Shown here in pieces: positions 40,907 through 50,494 of a DNA stretch of 64,000 bases. A program made the position numbers and the translations under genes. Under the pieces are notes generated by a model. That model was given only the letters and a program-made list of their open reading frames with translations. It searched no databases and had not been told where the DNA came from. The stretch comes from UBA4877 sp002399285 (GTDB taxonomy: Bacteria; Bacillota; Thermoanaerobacteria; Thermoanaerobacterales; UBA4877): assembly GCA_036771835.1 (NCBI GenBank), contig DAIPGN010000004.1:68554-132553 (forward strand), in the 5' to 3' direction. Numbering within the stretch: the first letter of the stretch is position 1; every line of letters begins with the position of its first letter.

Positions 40907-41734
40907 ATGATAATAAACCACAACATAGCTGCCCTAAACACATACAGGCAGTTAACAGTAAACAATTCCAACACACAGAAGTCTCTTGAGAAGCTGTCCT
41001 CAGGCTTAAGGATCAACCGCGCAGGCGACGATGCCGCAGGCCTGGCTATATCCGAGAAGATGAGATCGCAGGTAAGAGGTTTGGATCAGGCCACGAGGAA
41101 TGCTCAGGACGGCATATCCCTGATACAGACCGCAGAAGGCGCTTTAAATGAGACGCACAGCATACTGCAGAGAATGAGAGAGTTAGTCGACCAGGCGGCT
41201 ACTGACACAAACGGTGGCGATGATAGGGAAAGTATAGGTAAGGAAATTACTCAGTTGCAAGATGAAATTACAAGAATATCAAATCAAACAGAATTCAACA
41301 AAAAGACCCTGCTAAATGGATCTTTTGCCACTTCAGAATTGAACTTCCAGATAGGCGCCAATGCAAAGCAGTTCATAAGCTTAAATATCGGCACAATGAA
41401 TGCTTCTGCACTTGGAGTTGCCACAATAAAAGTCGCAACTGGCATGACCGCTACCACAATATCCGCGCAACTTACAACTATTGATCAAGCAATCACCAAG
41501 GTATCCAATCAGAGAGCTGACCTTGGCGCCGTACAGAATCGTCTCGAGCATACTATAAACAACCTGTCGACTGCTTCAGAGAATCTGTCGGCTGCAGAGT
41601 CCCGTATCAGAGACACGGACATGGCCAAAGAGATGATGGACTTCACAAAGAACAACATACTCCAGCAGGCCGCTACAGCTATGCTGGCGCAGGCCAATGC
41701 ACAGCCTCAGACAGTGCTTCAGCTGTTAAAGTAA
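40907..41734 (+). CDS. Flagellin
   Basis: A 275-residue short flagellin. The N-terminal D0/D1 region (INHNIAALNTYRQLTVNNSNTQKSLEKLSSGLRINRAGDDAAGLAISEKM) and the C-terminal coiled coil (SNQRADLGAVQNRLEHTI ... MAQEN-like ending AMLAQANAQPQTVLQLLK) are canonical. The variable central domain is only about 60-80 residues, as in compact clostridial flagellins, and is Thr/Ser rich (KVATGMTATTISAQLTT), offering O-glycosylation sites. ATG 40907 follows AAGGAGG. Downstream genes encode the Maf transferase and sugar synthesis, so the filament is probably decorated with a nonulosonic acid. Confidence 0.95.
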   Translation: MIINHNIAALNTYRQLTVNNSNTQKSLEKLSSGLRINRAGDDAAGLAISEKMRSQVRGLDQATRNAQDGISLIQTAEGALNETHSILQRMRELVDQAATDTNGGDDRESIGKEITQLQDEITRISNQTEFNKKTLLNGSFATSELNFQIGANAKQFISLNIGTMNASALGVATIKVATGMTATTISAQLTTIDQAITKVSNQRADLGAVQNRLEHTINNLSTASENLSAAESRIRDTDMAKEMMDFTKNNILQQAATAMLAQANAQPQTVLQLLK

Positions 41735-41746
41735 TAGAAAACTTCT

Positions 41747-41780
41747 TATAAAACCGGCCGGATATCCGGCCGGTTTTATA
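41747..41780 (+). terminator. Perfect-palindrome terminator of flagellin
   Basis: A 34-bp perfect palindrome centred on ATAT, with GC core ACCGGCCGG / CCGGCCGGT and TTTTATA as tail, 13 bp after the flagellin stop. It allows strong termination and may act in both directions, so downstream genes likely depend on read-through or another promoter. Confidence 0.85.
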
Positions 41781-41804
41781 CTTTACAATATTGGGGGATG
41801 GAAA

Positions 41805-42170
41805 ATGGCAGACAACAAATTCACCGATACATATAAAGAACTGACGTCATATCTTCCGAAATTAACGGATGGTATCAGCCTCTGTTGTGACTCCCTCCGG
41901 AACGGAGACATAAATAAAGGCACGACTCTACTAAGCGGCATATTGGACGGCATAGGCTGGGTACTGGATGCAGCCGTACTGACCGAGCCCCTTAATAATA
42001 TACATATTGATATACAAGGGATGAACGATACTCTGAGCGGTCTGCTCAATGCCATACAGACCGGGGATTACATATTGACCGCAGATATGTTAGAATATGA
42101 AATAGCGCCTATTCTTACCTCCTTTATGGATAATGCAAAAAATAAACCGGGTGATAGGTATGACGGATAG
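41805..42170 (+). CDS. Unknown 121-residue protein next to the Maf gene
   Basis: Not recognised. The product is small, acidic and predicted helical, with repeated Leu/Ile heptad-like spacing (TDGISLCCDSLRNGD, GTTLLSGILDGIGWVLDAAV, LLNAIQTGDYILTADMLEYEIAPILTSF). There is no signal peptide or membrane span. Two runs of the kind xLxNGD/xxQTGDY look like an internal duplication of a helical hairpin. GGGGGATGG precedes ATG 41805 and the end overlaps the Maf gene by 11 bp, so translation is coupled. A chaperone or accessory role for Maf or flagellin is an inference from position only. Confidence 0.7.
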   Translation: MADNKFTDTYKELTSYLPKLTDGISLCCDSLRNGDINKGTTLLSGILDGIGWVLDAAVLTEPLNNIHIDIQGMNDTLSGLLNAIQTGDYILTADMLEYEIAPILTSFMDNAKNKPGDRYDG

Positions 42171-43950
42171 TCCTATAATTTCTATAGTGCCATCCAAAAA
42201 GGGCGCTGAAACCGCCCTAGTAAACATCAATGGCAGAGACTTTTACATACACAGCTCCTACGACCCAATAGCGGAGGCCAAAAGATGGGCGGCCGGGGTA
42301 GATCTGCAAAAATCCACAGTCTACGTGGTATACGGCTTAGGGCTGGGATATCACATTGACGAGTTGTTCAGACTAACAGACGATTCATCCAAAATCATAG
42401 TAATAGAGCCTTTAAAGGAATTCATAGATATATTTTATAAAAGAACAAGTATCGATCGTACTGATCTTGGAATAAAAGTGATCGTTCAATACATGGCGTC
42501 TAAATCTGAAATGTATGACTTCCTGTTCAGCGTAATACCGCAGGATTCTTTTGAAAACGTCTCTTTCTCTGTATTCGGCCAATCCTCTAATCTTTTCAGA
42601 GAGGAGTACGGTGATTTTATAGAGGCATTCAAAGAGTGTATAAATGCTAAAAGCATAAACAGGAACACGTCGCTCTATTTTGCCGAGCAGTGGCAGAAAA
42701 ACGTCATAGAAAACCTTCCTGGGGTAATAGACTCGGTGCCATTTAAGGGCTTGATTGATATGTTCAAAGGAAAGCCTGGAATAATAATTTCTGCGGGCCC
42801 CTCTTTGGATAAAAACATAGAACTACTTAAGGAAGCCAAAGACAGAGCTGTGCTCGTGGCAGTGGGAACGTCGGTCAAGGCCCTTTTGAAGCATGATATC
42901 CAGCCGGATTTTGTGCTTTCCATTGACGGAGGAGAGCCTAACTACAGGCACTTTAAAGACGTAAGCATCGACTGTCCTCTGGTATATGACCTCTATCTGC
43001 ATCCAAAGATTGTTGAAGAGTATAAAGGACCCAAAATAATCTCCTTTTCCACTTGCCCACATACCCTCTGGATAGCGGAAAGCCTTGGGCAGGACTTTGG
43101 CTTGATAAATGCCGGACCCACGGTGGCAAACATGGCATTTGACTTCATAAGACAGCTGGGGTGTGATCCCATAGTATTCGTCGGGCAGGACCTGGCCTAT
43201 ACCGACAGCAAGACCCACGCTAACGGCACGACTTACGAAGGACAGCGCGTGGAAAATACCGACGGCAAAAATTATATCTATCTGGATGACGTATATGGGA
43301 ATAAGGTACTGTCCAGCAAGGTCTTCCTATCCTTTAAGACATGGTTTGAAGACCAGATATATCAGCATCCCGGCAGGACATACATAGATGCCACCGAAGG
43401 CGGCGCCCGCATTAAAGGTACCGAAATAATGACACTGAGAGATGTAATTGACAAATACTGCATCGACAATATTAATGTAAAAGAAATAATCAATAAATAT
43501 ATACATGGCTTCGCAGGCTACAAAAAGGATGACATAGATAAATTAGCCGGCAGCCTGCACAACGTGCAGAAACAAATAGAAAAACTGCAGAAGCTGTGTA
43601 AGCGCGGCGAGAAATTTTCAAAAAGACTTCTCGACGTATATCAAAAAGATATAGGCTATGACACAAATAAACTCCTTAAAGACCTTGACGAAATCGACGG
43701 TGAAATAAAGGAATATCAGGATGGGCTCGGATTTATATCCATAATGCTTCAGTTGGTTTCCTTTAAGGTATTAAAAGGATTTGAGCCAAAAGAAAACGAG
43801 ACCGAAAAAGAAAAGGGCATACGTATATCAAACATGTCCTATGCCCTTTATTATGGCATATTAGCAACTATAAATGAGATCCAGCCTCTGTTTAAAAAAT
43901 GCATATCCGATATTGAAACAAGATACGCGGAAGAAGGGGAGCCTATATGA
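42160..43950 (+). CDS. Maf family flagellin glycosyltransferase (DUF115)
   Basis: A 596-residue motility accessory factor. The central MAF_flag10/DUF115 domain (about residues 170-400) includes GKPGIIISAGPSLDKNIELLKEA, VLSIDGGEPNYRHF and FVGQDLAYTDSKTHANGT, the nucleotide-sugar pocket resembling sialyltransferase folds. A helical C-terminal part follows. Known Maf proteins transfer pseudaminic or legionaminic acid onto flagellin Ser/Thr. ATG 42160 overlaps the preceding small gene. The sugar biosynthesis genes follow directly, with a 4-bp overlap. Confidence 0.92.
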   Translation: MTDSPIISIVPSKKGAETALVNINGRDFYIHSSYDPIAEAKRWAAGVDLQKSTVYVVYGLGLGYHIDELFRLTDDSSKIIVIEPLKEFIDIFYKRTSIDRTDLGIKVIVQYMASKSEMYDFLFSVIPQDSFENVSFSVFGQSSNLFREEYGDFIEAFKECINAKSINRNTSLYFAEQWQKNVIENLPGVIDSVPFKGLIDMFKGKPGIIISAGPSLDKNIELLKEAKDRAVLVAVGTSVKALLKHDIQPDFVLSIDGGEPNYRHFKDVSIDCPLVYDLYLHPKIVEEYKGPKIISFSTCPHTLWIAESLGQDFGLINAGPTVANMAFDFIRQLGCDPIVFVGQDLAYTDSKTHANGTTYEGQRVENTDGKNYIYLDDVYGNKVLSSKVFLSFKTWFEDQIYQHPGRTYIDATEGGARIKGTEIMTLRDVIDKYCIDNINVKEIINKYIHGFAGYKKDDIDKLAGSLHNVQKQIEKLQKLCKRGEKFSKRLLDVYQKDIGYDTNKLLKDLDEIDGEIKEYQDGLGFISIMLQLVSFKVLKGFEPKENETEKEKGIRISNMSYALYYGILATINEIQPLFKKCISDIETRYAEEGEPI

Positions 43951-44960
43951 CCAATATTTTTCGCGGCAAATCCATATTAATAACCGGGGGCACGGGGACA
44001 ATCGGCAGCCATCTCGTCGGCAGCCTGCTTGAGCAGGACCCCAAAGTGATCAGGATATACAGCCGGGATGAATATAAACAATATCTGATGCAGCAAAAAT
44101 ACGACGTCAATCCACGGTTAAGATTTCTGCTCGGGGACGTCAGGGAAAAACAGCGGCTGCAGCGCGCTATGGAGAACATTGACATAGTATTTCACACGGC
44201 GGCTTTAAAACATGTACCCGCATGTGAATATAATCCGTTTGAAGCTGTAAAGACCAATGTACTCGGAACTGAGAACGTAATAGAATGCGCACTGGAATCA
44301 AATTGTGAAAGGGTCATATATACGAGCTCCGATAAATCCATAAATCCGACAAACACAATGGGTGCGACCAAGCTGCTGGCCGAGAGGCTGATATCCGCAG
44401 CGGACTATCATAAGGGAAAAGCGCGCACTATATTCTGCGCCGTAAGATTCGGCAATGTAATGGGTTCGAGAGGTTCGGTAATACCCTTATTCAAAGAACA
44501 GATCCTGCAGGATAAATGCATAACCGTGACCCATCCCGACATGACGAGGTTCATGATGTCCATCGGACAAGCAGTAAGCCTGACCATGTCGGCTGCAGAA
44601 AAAGCGCAGGGAGGAGAAATATTTATCCTGAAGATGCCCGTCCTAAGGCTGGATGATCTCGTCGACACAGTGATCGGTATTGTGGCAGATAAATATAAAA
44701 TTCCCAAGTCGGAAATTCGTACAAAATATATAGGCCTCCGGCCGGGTGAAAAGATGTACGAAGAACTTATGACAAGATTAGAAGCTAAAAACGCCAGGGA
44801 GTTTGACGACATGTTTGCAGTACAGCCCATGACGTCCGGCTGTATGCACGAATATGAAGGAGCCAAAAATGCGGAGGAAAAAGACTATACATCTGACGAT
44901 TACTTACCGCTTTCTAAAGATGAGATCAAGGATTTAATATTAAAAGAACAGATCATATAG
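43947..44960 (+). CDS. pseB: UDP-N-acetylglucosamine 4,6-dehydratase (PseB-like)
   Basis: A 337-residue short-chain dehydratase of the FlaA1/PseB (CapD-like) family. The cofactor loop is ITGGTGTIGSHL and the active site is TSSDKSINPTNTMGATK, with the MxxxK variant of the usual YxxxK that marks inverting 4,6-dehydratases. It makes the first step of pseudaminic acid synthesis from UDP-GlcNAc. It starts inside the Maf stop and leads the sugar genes. The last 40 residues form an acidic tail. Confidence 0.9.
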   Translation: MTNIFRGKSILITGGTGTIGSHLVGSLLEQDPKVIRIYSRDEYKQYLMQQKYDVNPRLRFLLGDVREKQRLQRAMENIDIVFHTAALKHVPACEYNPFEAVKTNVLGTENVIECALESNCERVIYTSSDKSINPTNTMGATKLLAERLISAADYHKGKARTIFCAVRFGNVMGSRGSVIPLFKEQILQDKCITVTHPDMTRFMMSIGQAVSLTMSAAEKAQGGEIFILKMPVLRLDDLVDTVIGIVADKYKIPKSEIRTKYIGLRPGEKMYEELMTRLEAKNAREFDDMFAVQPMTSGCMHEYEGAKNAEEKDYTSDDYLPLSKDEIKDLILKEQII

Positions 44961-44970
44961 GAGGAAACAG

Positions 44971-45927
44971 ATGAGCATACTTGTGACCGGCGGCGCAGGA
45001 TTTATTGGAAGATGGCTTGTAAAACAGCTTTTGGAAGACGGATATGATGTAATCGTCCTTGATGATTTTTCCAACGGCAGTTTGGAAAATATAAGTGAAT
45101 TTAAGAACAATCCACATTTCCAATTTATAAAGGGCGACATAAAAGATGCTGAGTTATTAAGCAATGTTTTTAACAAGGATTTATCCCATTGCTTCCATCT
45201 TGCCGCTGATATAGTAGTTCAGCAAAGCATCGATGATCCGAAAAAGGTATTTGAAAATGATGTGACCGGTACCTTCAATATTCTGGAGCAGTGCAAAAGC
45301 CACTTCACCAAATTGATCTTTATGAGTACATGTATGGTTTATGACAAAGCAGCCGATAAAGACGGCATTGATGAAAATCATCCGGCTAAACCGGCATCAC
45401 CCTATGCCGGCGCTAAAATAGCGGCCGAAAACATGGTATTATCGTATTACTACACATATAACCTTCCGGTTGTAATAGTAAGACCTTTCAATACATATGG
45501 TCCCTTCCAGAAGTCTGACGGAGAGGGCGGGGTCGTTTCAATCTTTATAAACAATTACCTTAACAAGCTTTCGCTGAAAATTTATGGCACGGGAAATCAG
45601 ACCAGGGATCTGCTCTATGTGGAAGACTGTGCGGCCTTTCTGATAAAAGCAGGCTTTAACGACAAGGCAAACGGCGAAATAATCAATGCCGGTACGGGTG
45701 CTGATATTTCCATAAACGATCTTGCATACCTCATCTCCAAAGACAAAGATATGATAGAACATATTCCGCATATTCACCCTCAAAGCGAGATAATGAAACT
45801 CAGATGCGACTCCGGTAAGGCAAAAAAGTTGTTGGACTGGTCCCCTGAGGTGTCTTTGGATGAAGGCATAAAAAAGACGAGAGATTGGATTAAAACGAAA
45901 CTGGAACAAGGTGAAGAACATGAATGA
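44971..45927 (+). CDS. NAD-dependent nucleotide-sugar epimerase/dehydratase
   Basis: A 318-residue extended SDR. GGAGFIG is the NAD loop, STCMVYDKA the Ser/Thr region and YAGAKIAAE the catalytic Tyr/Lys; RPFNTYGP is typical of nucleotide-sugar epimerases. It is unlike PseB in its YxxxK motif. It could epimerise a precursor, act as a LegB-like dehydratase or make a side sugar. Its place between PseB- and PseC-like genes suggests one pathway. AGGAGG precedes ATG 44971 and the end overlaps the aminotransferase by 8 bp. Confidence 0.87.
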   Translation: MSILVTGGAGFIGRWLVKQLLEDGYDVIVLDDFSNGSLENISEFKNNPHFQFIKGDIKDAELLSNVFNKDLSHCFHLAADIVVQQSIDDPKKVFENDVTGTFNILEQCKSHFTKLIFMSTCMVYDKAADKDGIDENHPAKPASPYAGAKIAAENMVLSYYYTYNLPVVIVRPFNTYGPFQKSDGEGGVVSIFINNYLNKLSLKIYGTGNQTRDLLYVEDCAAFLIKAGFNDKANGEIINAGTGADISINDLAYLISKDKDMIEHIPHIHPQSEIMKLRCDSGKAKKLLDWSPEVSLDEGIKKTRDWIKTKLEQGEEHE

Positions 45928-47110
45928 ACTGGCCATTTTAGGCGGTAAACCTACAAGAGAAAAATACCTGCCGTACGGGCATCAGTGGATAGATAGCGAC
46001 GATATTAACGCAGTCACAGCGGCCCTTAAGCGTGATTTTATAACCACTGGGCCTACAATAGAGGAATTTGAAAGTACGGTTGCACATTATACGGATACAA
46101 AATATGCCGTTGCCGTATCTAACGGCACTGCCGCTCTTCATGCAGCATGCTTTGCCGCAGGCATAGGCCCGGGCGACGAGGTCGTAGTAACTCCCCTCAC
46201 CTTTGCCGCATCGGCTAACTGCATACTCTACTGCGGAGGGCATCCCGTTTTTGCCGACATTGATAAGAAGACGTATAATATTGACCCGGAAGAAATAGAA
46301 AAATTGATTACAGACAAAACCAAGGCTATAATCCCGGTTCACTTTACAGGCCAGCCTGCAGAAATTGACAGTATCAATGAAATAGCAAGGAAGCATGATC
46401 TTACGGTAATATCTGACGGAGCCCATGTTCTGGGAGCCGAATACAAGGGTAAAATGGTCGGGCACCAAACCGACATGACAACTTTGAGTTTTCATCCGGT
46501 AAAACATATTACCACCGGCGAGGGCGGCATGATACTTACCGATGATGAAAACTACTATAAAAGACTTAAAATATTCAGAAACCACGGCATAACAAAGGAT
46601 AAACATGAAATGCACAGCTATGAAGGCCCATGGTTCTATGAACAGCAGTATCTCGGCTATAACTACAGAATGACAGACATACAGGCGGCGCTGGGCATAA
46701 GCCAGATGAACAAACTGGATAAATTCCTTGACCTGCGCAGAAAATATGTAGAAATGTATAATGAAGCCTTTTGCGAAATGCAAGAGTTAACTATCCCCTA
46801 TCAACTGCCCTATGTAAATTCCAGCTGGCACATATATGTCCTCCAGCTTAATTTGGAAATGCTGAATTCAACCAGGCGTGAAATCTATGAAGCACTGGAA
46901 AAAGAAAATATAGGAGTCAATGTGCACTATATACCGGTTTACTATCATCCCTATTACAGACAAATGGGATATGAAAAAGGTATATGTCCCAACGCCGAGT
47001 ATATATACCAAAGGATAATAACATTGCCATTATTCCCCCGGATGAGCGAAGGCGACGTAAACGACGTCATAAGGGCAGTAAAAAAGGTCATCAATTATTA
47101 CAAAAGGTAA
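45920..47110 (+). CDS. pseC: Nucleotide-sugar aminotransferase (PseC/SpsC-like)
   Basis: A 396-residue DegT/DnrJ/EryC1-type aminotransferase. The PLP Lys is Lys195 in SFHPVKHITTGEGG, the HPVK-ITTGEGG sequence is a hallmark of PseC, and SDGAHVLGAEYKGK carries the cofactor Asp. It would aminate the 4-keto sugar made by PseB. ATG 45920, preceded by AAGGTGAAG, is favoured over GTG 45911. The gene overlaps the SDR stop by 8 bp. Confidence 0.92.
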   Translation: MNELAILGGKPTREKYLPYGHQWIDSDDINAVTAALKRDFITTGPTIEEFESTVAHYTDTKYAVAVSNGTAALHAACFAAGIGPGDEVVVTPLTFAASANCILYCGGHPVFADIDKKTYNIDPEEIEKLITDKTKAIIPVHFTGQPAEIDSINEIARKHDLTVISDGAHVLGAEYKGKMVGHQTDMTTLSFHPVKHITTGEGGMILTDDENYYKRLKIFRNHGITKDKHEMHSYEGPWFYEQQYLGYNYRMTDIQAALGISQMNKLDKFLDLRRKYVEMYNEAFCEMQELTIPYQLPYVNSSWHIYVLQLNLEMLNSTRREIYEALEKENIGVNVHYIPVYYHPYYRQMGYEKGICPNAEYIYQRIITLPLFPRMSEGDVNDVIRAVKKVINYYKR

Positions 47111-47125
47111 AATGGGTGCGTATAT

Positions 47126-47872
47126 ATGAAAAAAACTGCGATCATTCAAGCAAGGATGAGTTCTACAAGATTACCCGGAAAAGTAATGAAAACGTTAATA
47201 GACAGGCCGCTTATAGAACATGTAATAAGCAGGGTAAAAGCAGCAAAACAGGTGGATGAAATAGTTTTGGCAACCACAATTGAGGAAAAAGACGATGTAC
47301 TCGTTAATGAAGCAGAGACAATGCAAATCCCATGGTTCAGAGGCAGCAGGGACGACGTGCTGTCCCGTTACTATCATGCCGCAAAGGAAAGCAATGCGGA
47401 TATAATCATAAGAATAACCTCGGATTGTCCAGTTATTGACCCGGAAGTAATTGATAAAATGCTGGATATCTTTATTAAAGAAAAAAACAGCGGCAATAAT
47501 ATTGATTATATTTCCAACACATTAAGCCGAACATTTCCCAGGGGTTTAGATGTGGAAGTTTTTACCTTTGATGCCCTCAAAAAGACTTACAGAAAGGCCA
47601 CTCAGACCTACGAGAGAGAACATGTCACGCCCTATATATATCATAACCCCGATAAATTCGCTTTGAGGAATTATAGCAATGACACCGACTTATCGGAATA
47701 CAGGCTCACCGTTGATACATATGAAGACTTTATTTTGATCGAAGATATTTATAAAGCACTGTACAAGAGAACTAAAATATTTTTGTTGGACGACATAGTC
47801 AATTTTTTAGGGTCAAACCCTAGAATAGCAGAAATAAACAAAAATATTGTTCAAAAGAAACTGGGGGAATAA
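47126..47872 (+). CDS. spsF: SpsF-like cytidylyltransferase
   Basis: A 248-residue nucleotidyltransferase with the SpsF signature IIQARMSSTRLPGKVMKTL rather than the IPARxGSKR of NeuA or PseF. RITSDCPVIDP holds the metal Asp. It should activate the nonulosonic acid as its CMP form for Maf. It lies 15 bp after the aminotransferase gene. The same SpsC-SpsE-SpsF-SpsG logic is used for spore-coat sugars, so the finished sugar could also reach another surface structure. Confidence 0.9.
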   Translation: MKKTAIIQARMSSTRLPGKVMKTLIDRPLIEHVISRVKAAKQVDEIVLATTIEEKDDVLVNEAETMQIPWFRGSRDDVLSRYYHAAKESNADIIIRITSDCPVIDPEVIDKMLDIFIKEKNSGNNIDYISNTLSRTFPRGLDVEVFTFDALKKTYRKATQTYEREHVTPYIYHNPDKFALRNYSNDTDLSEYRLTVDTYEDFILIEDIYKALYKRTKIFLLDDIVNFLGSNPRIAEINKNIVQKKLGE

Positions 47873-47876
47873 CAAG

Positions 47877-48908
47877 ATGAAGGATATCAGAATAGCTGAT
47901 AAAACCATATCCGACTGCAGCCCATGCTTTGTTATCGCTGAAGCAGGCGCTAACCACAACAGGAACTTAAACATGGCAAAGGAGCTTATCGATGCAGCTA
48001 AAAAAGCCGGGGCCGATGCGGTTAAATTTCAGACTTATTCTGCCGAAAAACTTTATTCAAAAAAAACGCCTAAATTCGGATATCTTGGAGATCAAGATAC
48101 ATTTGATCTTATGAAAAGTATAGAACTTCCGAGAGAATGGCAGGCAGATCTGAAAAGATACTGTGATCAAAAAGATATAATATTTATGTCCACACCCTTT
48201 GATTATCAAGCAATAGACGAACTTAACGATATAGGCGTACCTGCATTTAAAATAGCATCATTTGAAATAGTTGATCTCGAGCTTATCAAATATGCCGCAG
48301 GCAAAAATAAACCTATGATCATATCGACAGGCATGTCCAACATGGGCGATATAGAGGATGCCATACATACGATAAGGTCCGAAGGAAACGATGATATTAT
48401 ACTTCTCCACTGCAATTCCCTTTACCCCACCCCCGTAAACATAGTAAACCTGAGAGCAATAAATACCATGAGGGGCGCATTTAAATTGCCCGTGGGGTTT
48501 TCCGATCATACACTGGGAATCACAATACCCATAGCTGCGGTTGCCATGGGAGCAAAGGTCATAGAAAAACATTTTACTCTTGACAGAACGCTGCCCGGCC
48601 CCGATCATCCATTTGCTTTGGAACCCGATGAATTAAAACAGATGGTCACTGCCATACGCAGTACGCAGGCTGCCATGGGAACCGGAATAAAGGAAAGGTC
48701 GCCGGAAGAAGAGGAAATGTATATAAAAGGGCGGAGAAGCATTATAGCGGCCTGTGATATACCCAGAGGCACCACAATAACCAAGGAAATGCTAATTGTT
48801 AAGAGACCGGGTTATGGCATTCAGCCTAAATTTATAGATATTGTAGTAGGCAGAAAATCAAATACGGATATAGAAAAGGATGACATCATAACCTGGGAGA
48901 TGATTTAA
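47877..48908 (+). CDS. pseI: Nonulosonic acid synthase (PseI/SpsE, NeuB family)
   Basis: A 343-residue NeuB-type PEP-condensing synthase. The barrel begins AEAGANHNRNLNMAKELIDAAKKAGADAVKFQTY; TPFDYQAIDEL, KIASFEI, STGMSNMGDIEDAI and GFSDHTLG are conserved, and the C-terminal SAF/antifreeze-like domain covers about the last 60 residues (RRSIIAACDIPRGTTITKEML). It condenses a 6-deoxy diacetamido hexose with PEP. ATG 47877 is favoured over the upstream in-frame start inside the spsF gene. Confidence 0.94.
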   Translation: MKDIRIADKTISDCSPCFVIAEAGANHNRNLNMAKELIDAAKKAGADAVKFQTYSAEKLYSKKTPKFGYLGDQDTFDLMKSIELPREWQADLKRYCDQKDIIFMSTPFDYQAIDELNDIGVPAFKIASFEIVDLELIKYAAGKNKPMIISTGMSNMGDIEDAIHTIRSEGNDDIILLHCNSLYPTPVNIVNLRAINTMRGAFKLPVGFSDHTLGITIPIAAVAMGAKVIEKHFTLDRTLPGPDHPFALEPDELKQMVTAIRSTQAAMGTGIKERSPEEEEMYIKGRRSIIAACDIPRGTTITKEMLIVKRPGYGIQPKFIDIVVGRKSNTDIEKDDIITWEMI

Positions 48909-48913
48909 AACTT

Positions 48914-49459
48914 ATGTCCATCAAGCTTAGAAGGATACAAGAGAATGACCTTGAAATGATAATGAAATGGCGAATGTCACCTGAAGTCACAAAATATATG
49001 TATACAGACCCCCATCTTGACATTAAACAGCAGCGGTTATGGTATCAGAAGGTAAAAGACGACATTAGCACTTCATATTGGATAATTATATATAACGGAT
49101 CACCTATCGGCTTGGTTTCTCTCAATAATATAGATTACAAAAATAAACGGTGCAGCATGGGACATTACATTGCTGAAGTTTCATATCGTGGAAAAGGTAT
49201 ATGGTCTGCTATAGAATATAACCTTTATAATTATATTTTTTATGAAGTTAATTTAAATAAGTTGTATTTTGAGATGCTATCTTTCAATGAGAATGCTATT
49301 GACCTTCATAAAAAATTGGGCTGCGAAATTGAAGGCGTATTAAAACAGCACATTTGCAAAAACGGTCAATTTTTGGATGTGGTCATTATGGGAATGACAA
49401 AAGATAAATGGGAAACTATTAAAGGAAGCTATCAATACGAAAAGATAGAGATTGAATAA
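48914..49459 (+). CDS. pseH: GNAT acetyltransferase, PseH/SpsD-like
   Basis: A 181-residue GNAT acetyltransferase. RRIQENDLEMIMKWRMSPEVTKYMYTDP is the common RimJ/PseH start, and the acetyl-CoA loop is near EVSYRGKGIWS. PseH acetylates the 4-amino group of the altrosamine intermediate. It lies in the correct place between the synthase and PseG genes. It starts 5 bp after the synthase stop. Confidence 0.88.
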   Translation: MSIKLRRIQENDLEMIMKWRMSPEVTKYMYTDPHLDIKQQRLWYQKVKDDISTSYWIIIYNGSPIGLVSLNNIDYKNKRCSMGHYIAEVSYRGKGIWSAIEYNLYNYIFYEVNLNKLYFEMLSFNENAIDLHKKLGCEIEGVLKQHICKNGQFLDVVIMGMTKDKWETIKGSYQYEKIEIE

Positions 49460-49483
49460 TTATATGTAAGGGTGTTTAATAAA

Positions 49484-50494
49484 ATGATTAAAATTGCTAT
49501 AAGGGCAGATGGCGGGCCAAAAATAGGAATGGGCCACATAACCAGGTGTTTGGCCTTGGCAGAAGAACTCGCAGGCGACAATTGCATCATCACATTCATC
49601 ATAAAAAGAGATGAAACCACAATTGACTTGATTTCCAGCAAGGGTTTTAAAACCATTGCTTTGCCGCGGCTGTCATTCGATGAGGAAATAAATTTTATGA
49701 AAATTGTGGTAAAATGTTTTGATATTCTGATTACCGATTCGTATGATATAGACTTAAAATATCTTATGGAAATGAAAAATACCGGTATATATTTAATTAC
49801 AATAGATGATTTAAATCACTTGGAAAGTTATCCGTCGGATGTTGTAATCAACGGCAATATATATGCCGAAGATTTAAACTATAAATCAACATATGGAAAT
49901 ACACAATTTCTTCTGGGGCCGGAATACATATTATTAAGAAAGGAATTTATCGGTTTATCCCAGCGAAAGATCAATAAAAAATGCAATAATATCTTAATTA
50001 CAATGGGCGGCAGCGATCCTGTACATTTTTCTTTGTCTATATCGGAACAATTAATCGATCTGGGTATCAAATTACATGTCGTCATAGGCCCGGCCTTTGA
50101 TGAACAGTATAAATCATTCTTAATGGACTTTGCATCGCATCACGGTAATGTATCTTTATATAAAAGTCTGCCTGCCGATAGGATGCGTGACCTGATGCTG
50201 AAAGCCGATGTCGGAATATCAGCGGGAGGCAGTACGCTCTATGAGTTAGCTGCAACCGGGACTCCCACTATAGCACTAATTGCTGCCGATAATCAATTGA
50301 TGAACGTAAAGAAGATGTCTTCTTTGCACATGATCAATGTAAACAACGATATCGCCGATATTAAAAATGATACGGAACGTCTGATCAATGATTTTGACGA
50401 AAGAAGCAGATTGTGTAATTCCATGAAGGATATATTCAATATATCGGGGCATGCAAAAATCAAGGAAATCATACTCGGCCATACTGCTAATTAA
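49484..50494 (+). CDS. pseG: UDP-sugar hydrolase PseG/SpsG-like
   Basis: A 336-residue GT-B-fold hydrolase. IRADGGPKIGMGHITRCLALAEEL is the PseG start, whose GMGH holds the catalytic His, and GISAGGSTLYELAATGTPTIAL is the nucleotide-binding C-terminal motif. PseG removes UDP before the synthase acts. ATG 49484 with TAAGGGTG upstream is preferred over GTG 49472. It ends the glycosylation operon. Confidence 0.9.
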   Translation: MIKIAIRADGGPKIGMGHITRCLALAEELAGDNCIITFIIKRDETTIDLISSKGFKTIALPRLSFDEEINFMKIVVKCFDILITDSYDIDLKYLMEMKNTGIYLITIDDLNHLESYPSDVVINGNIYAEDLNYKSTYGNTQFLLGPEYILLRKEFIGLSQRKINKKCNNILITMGGSDPVHFSLSISEQLIDLGIKLHVVIGPAFDEQYKSFLMDFASHHGNVSLYKSLPADRMRDLMLKADVGISAGGSTLYELAATGTPTIALIAADNQLMNVKKMSSLHMINVNNDIADIKNDTERLINDFDERSRLCNSMKDIFNISGHAKIKEIILGHTAN

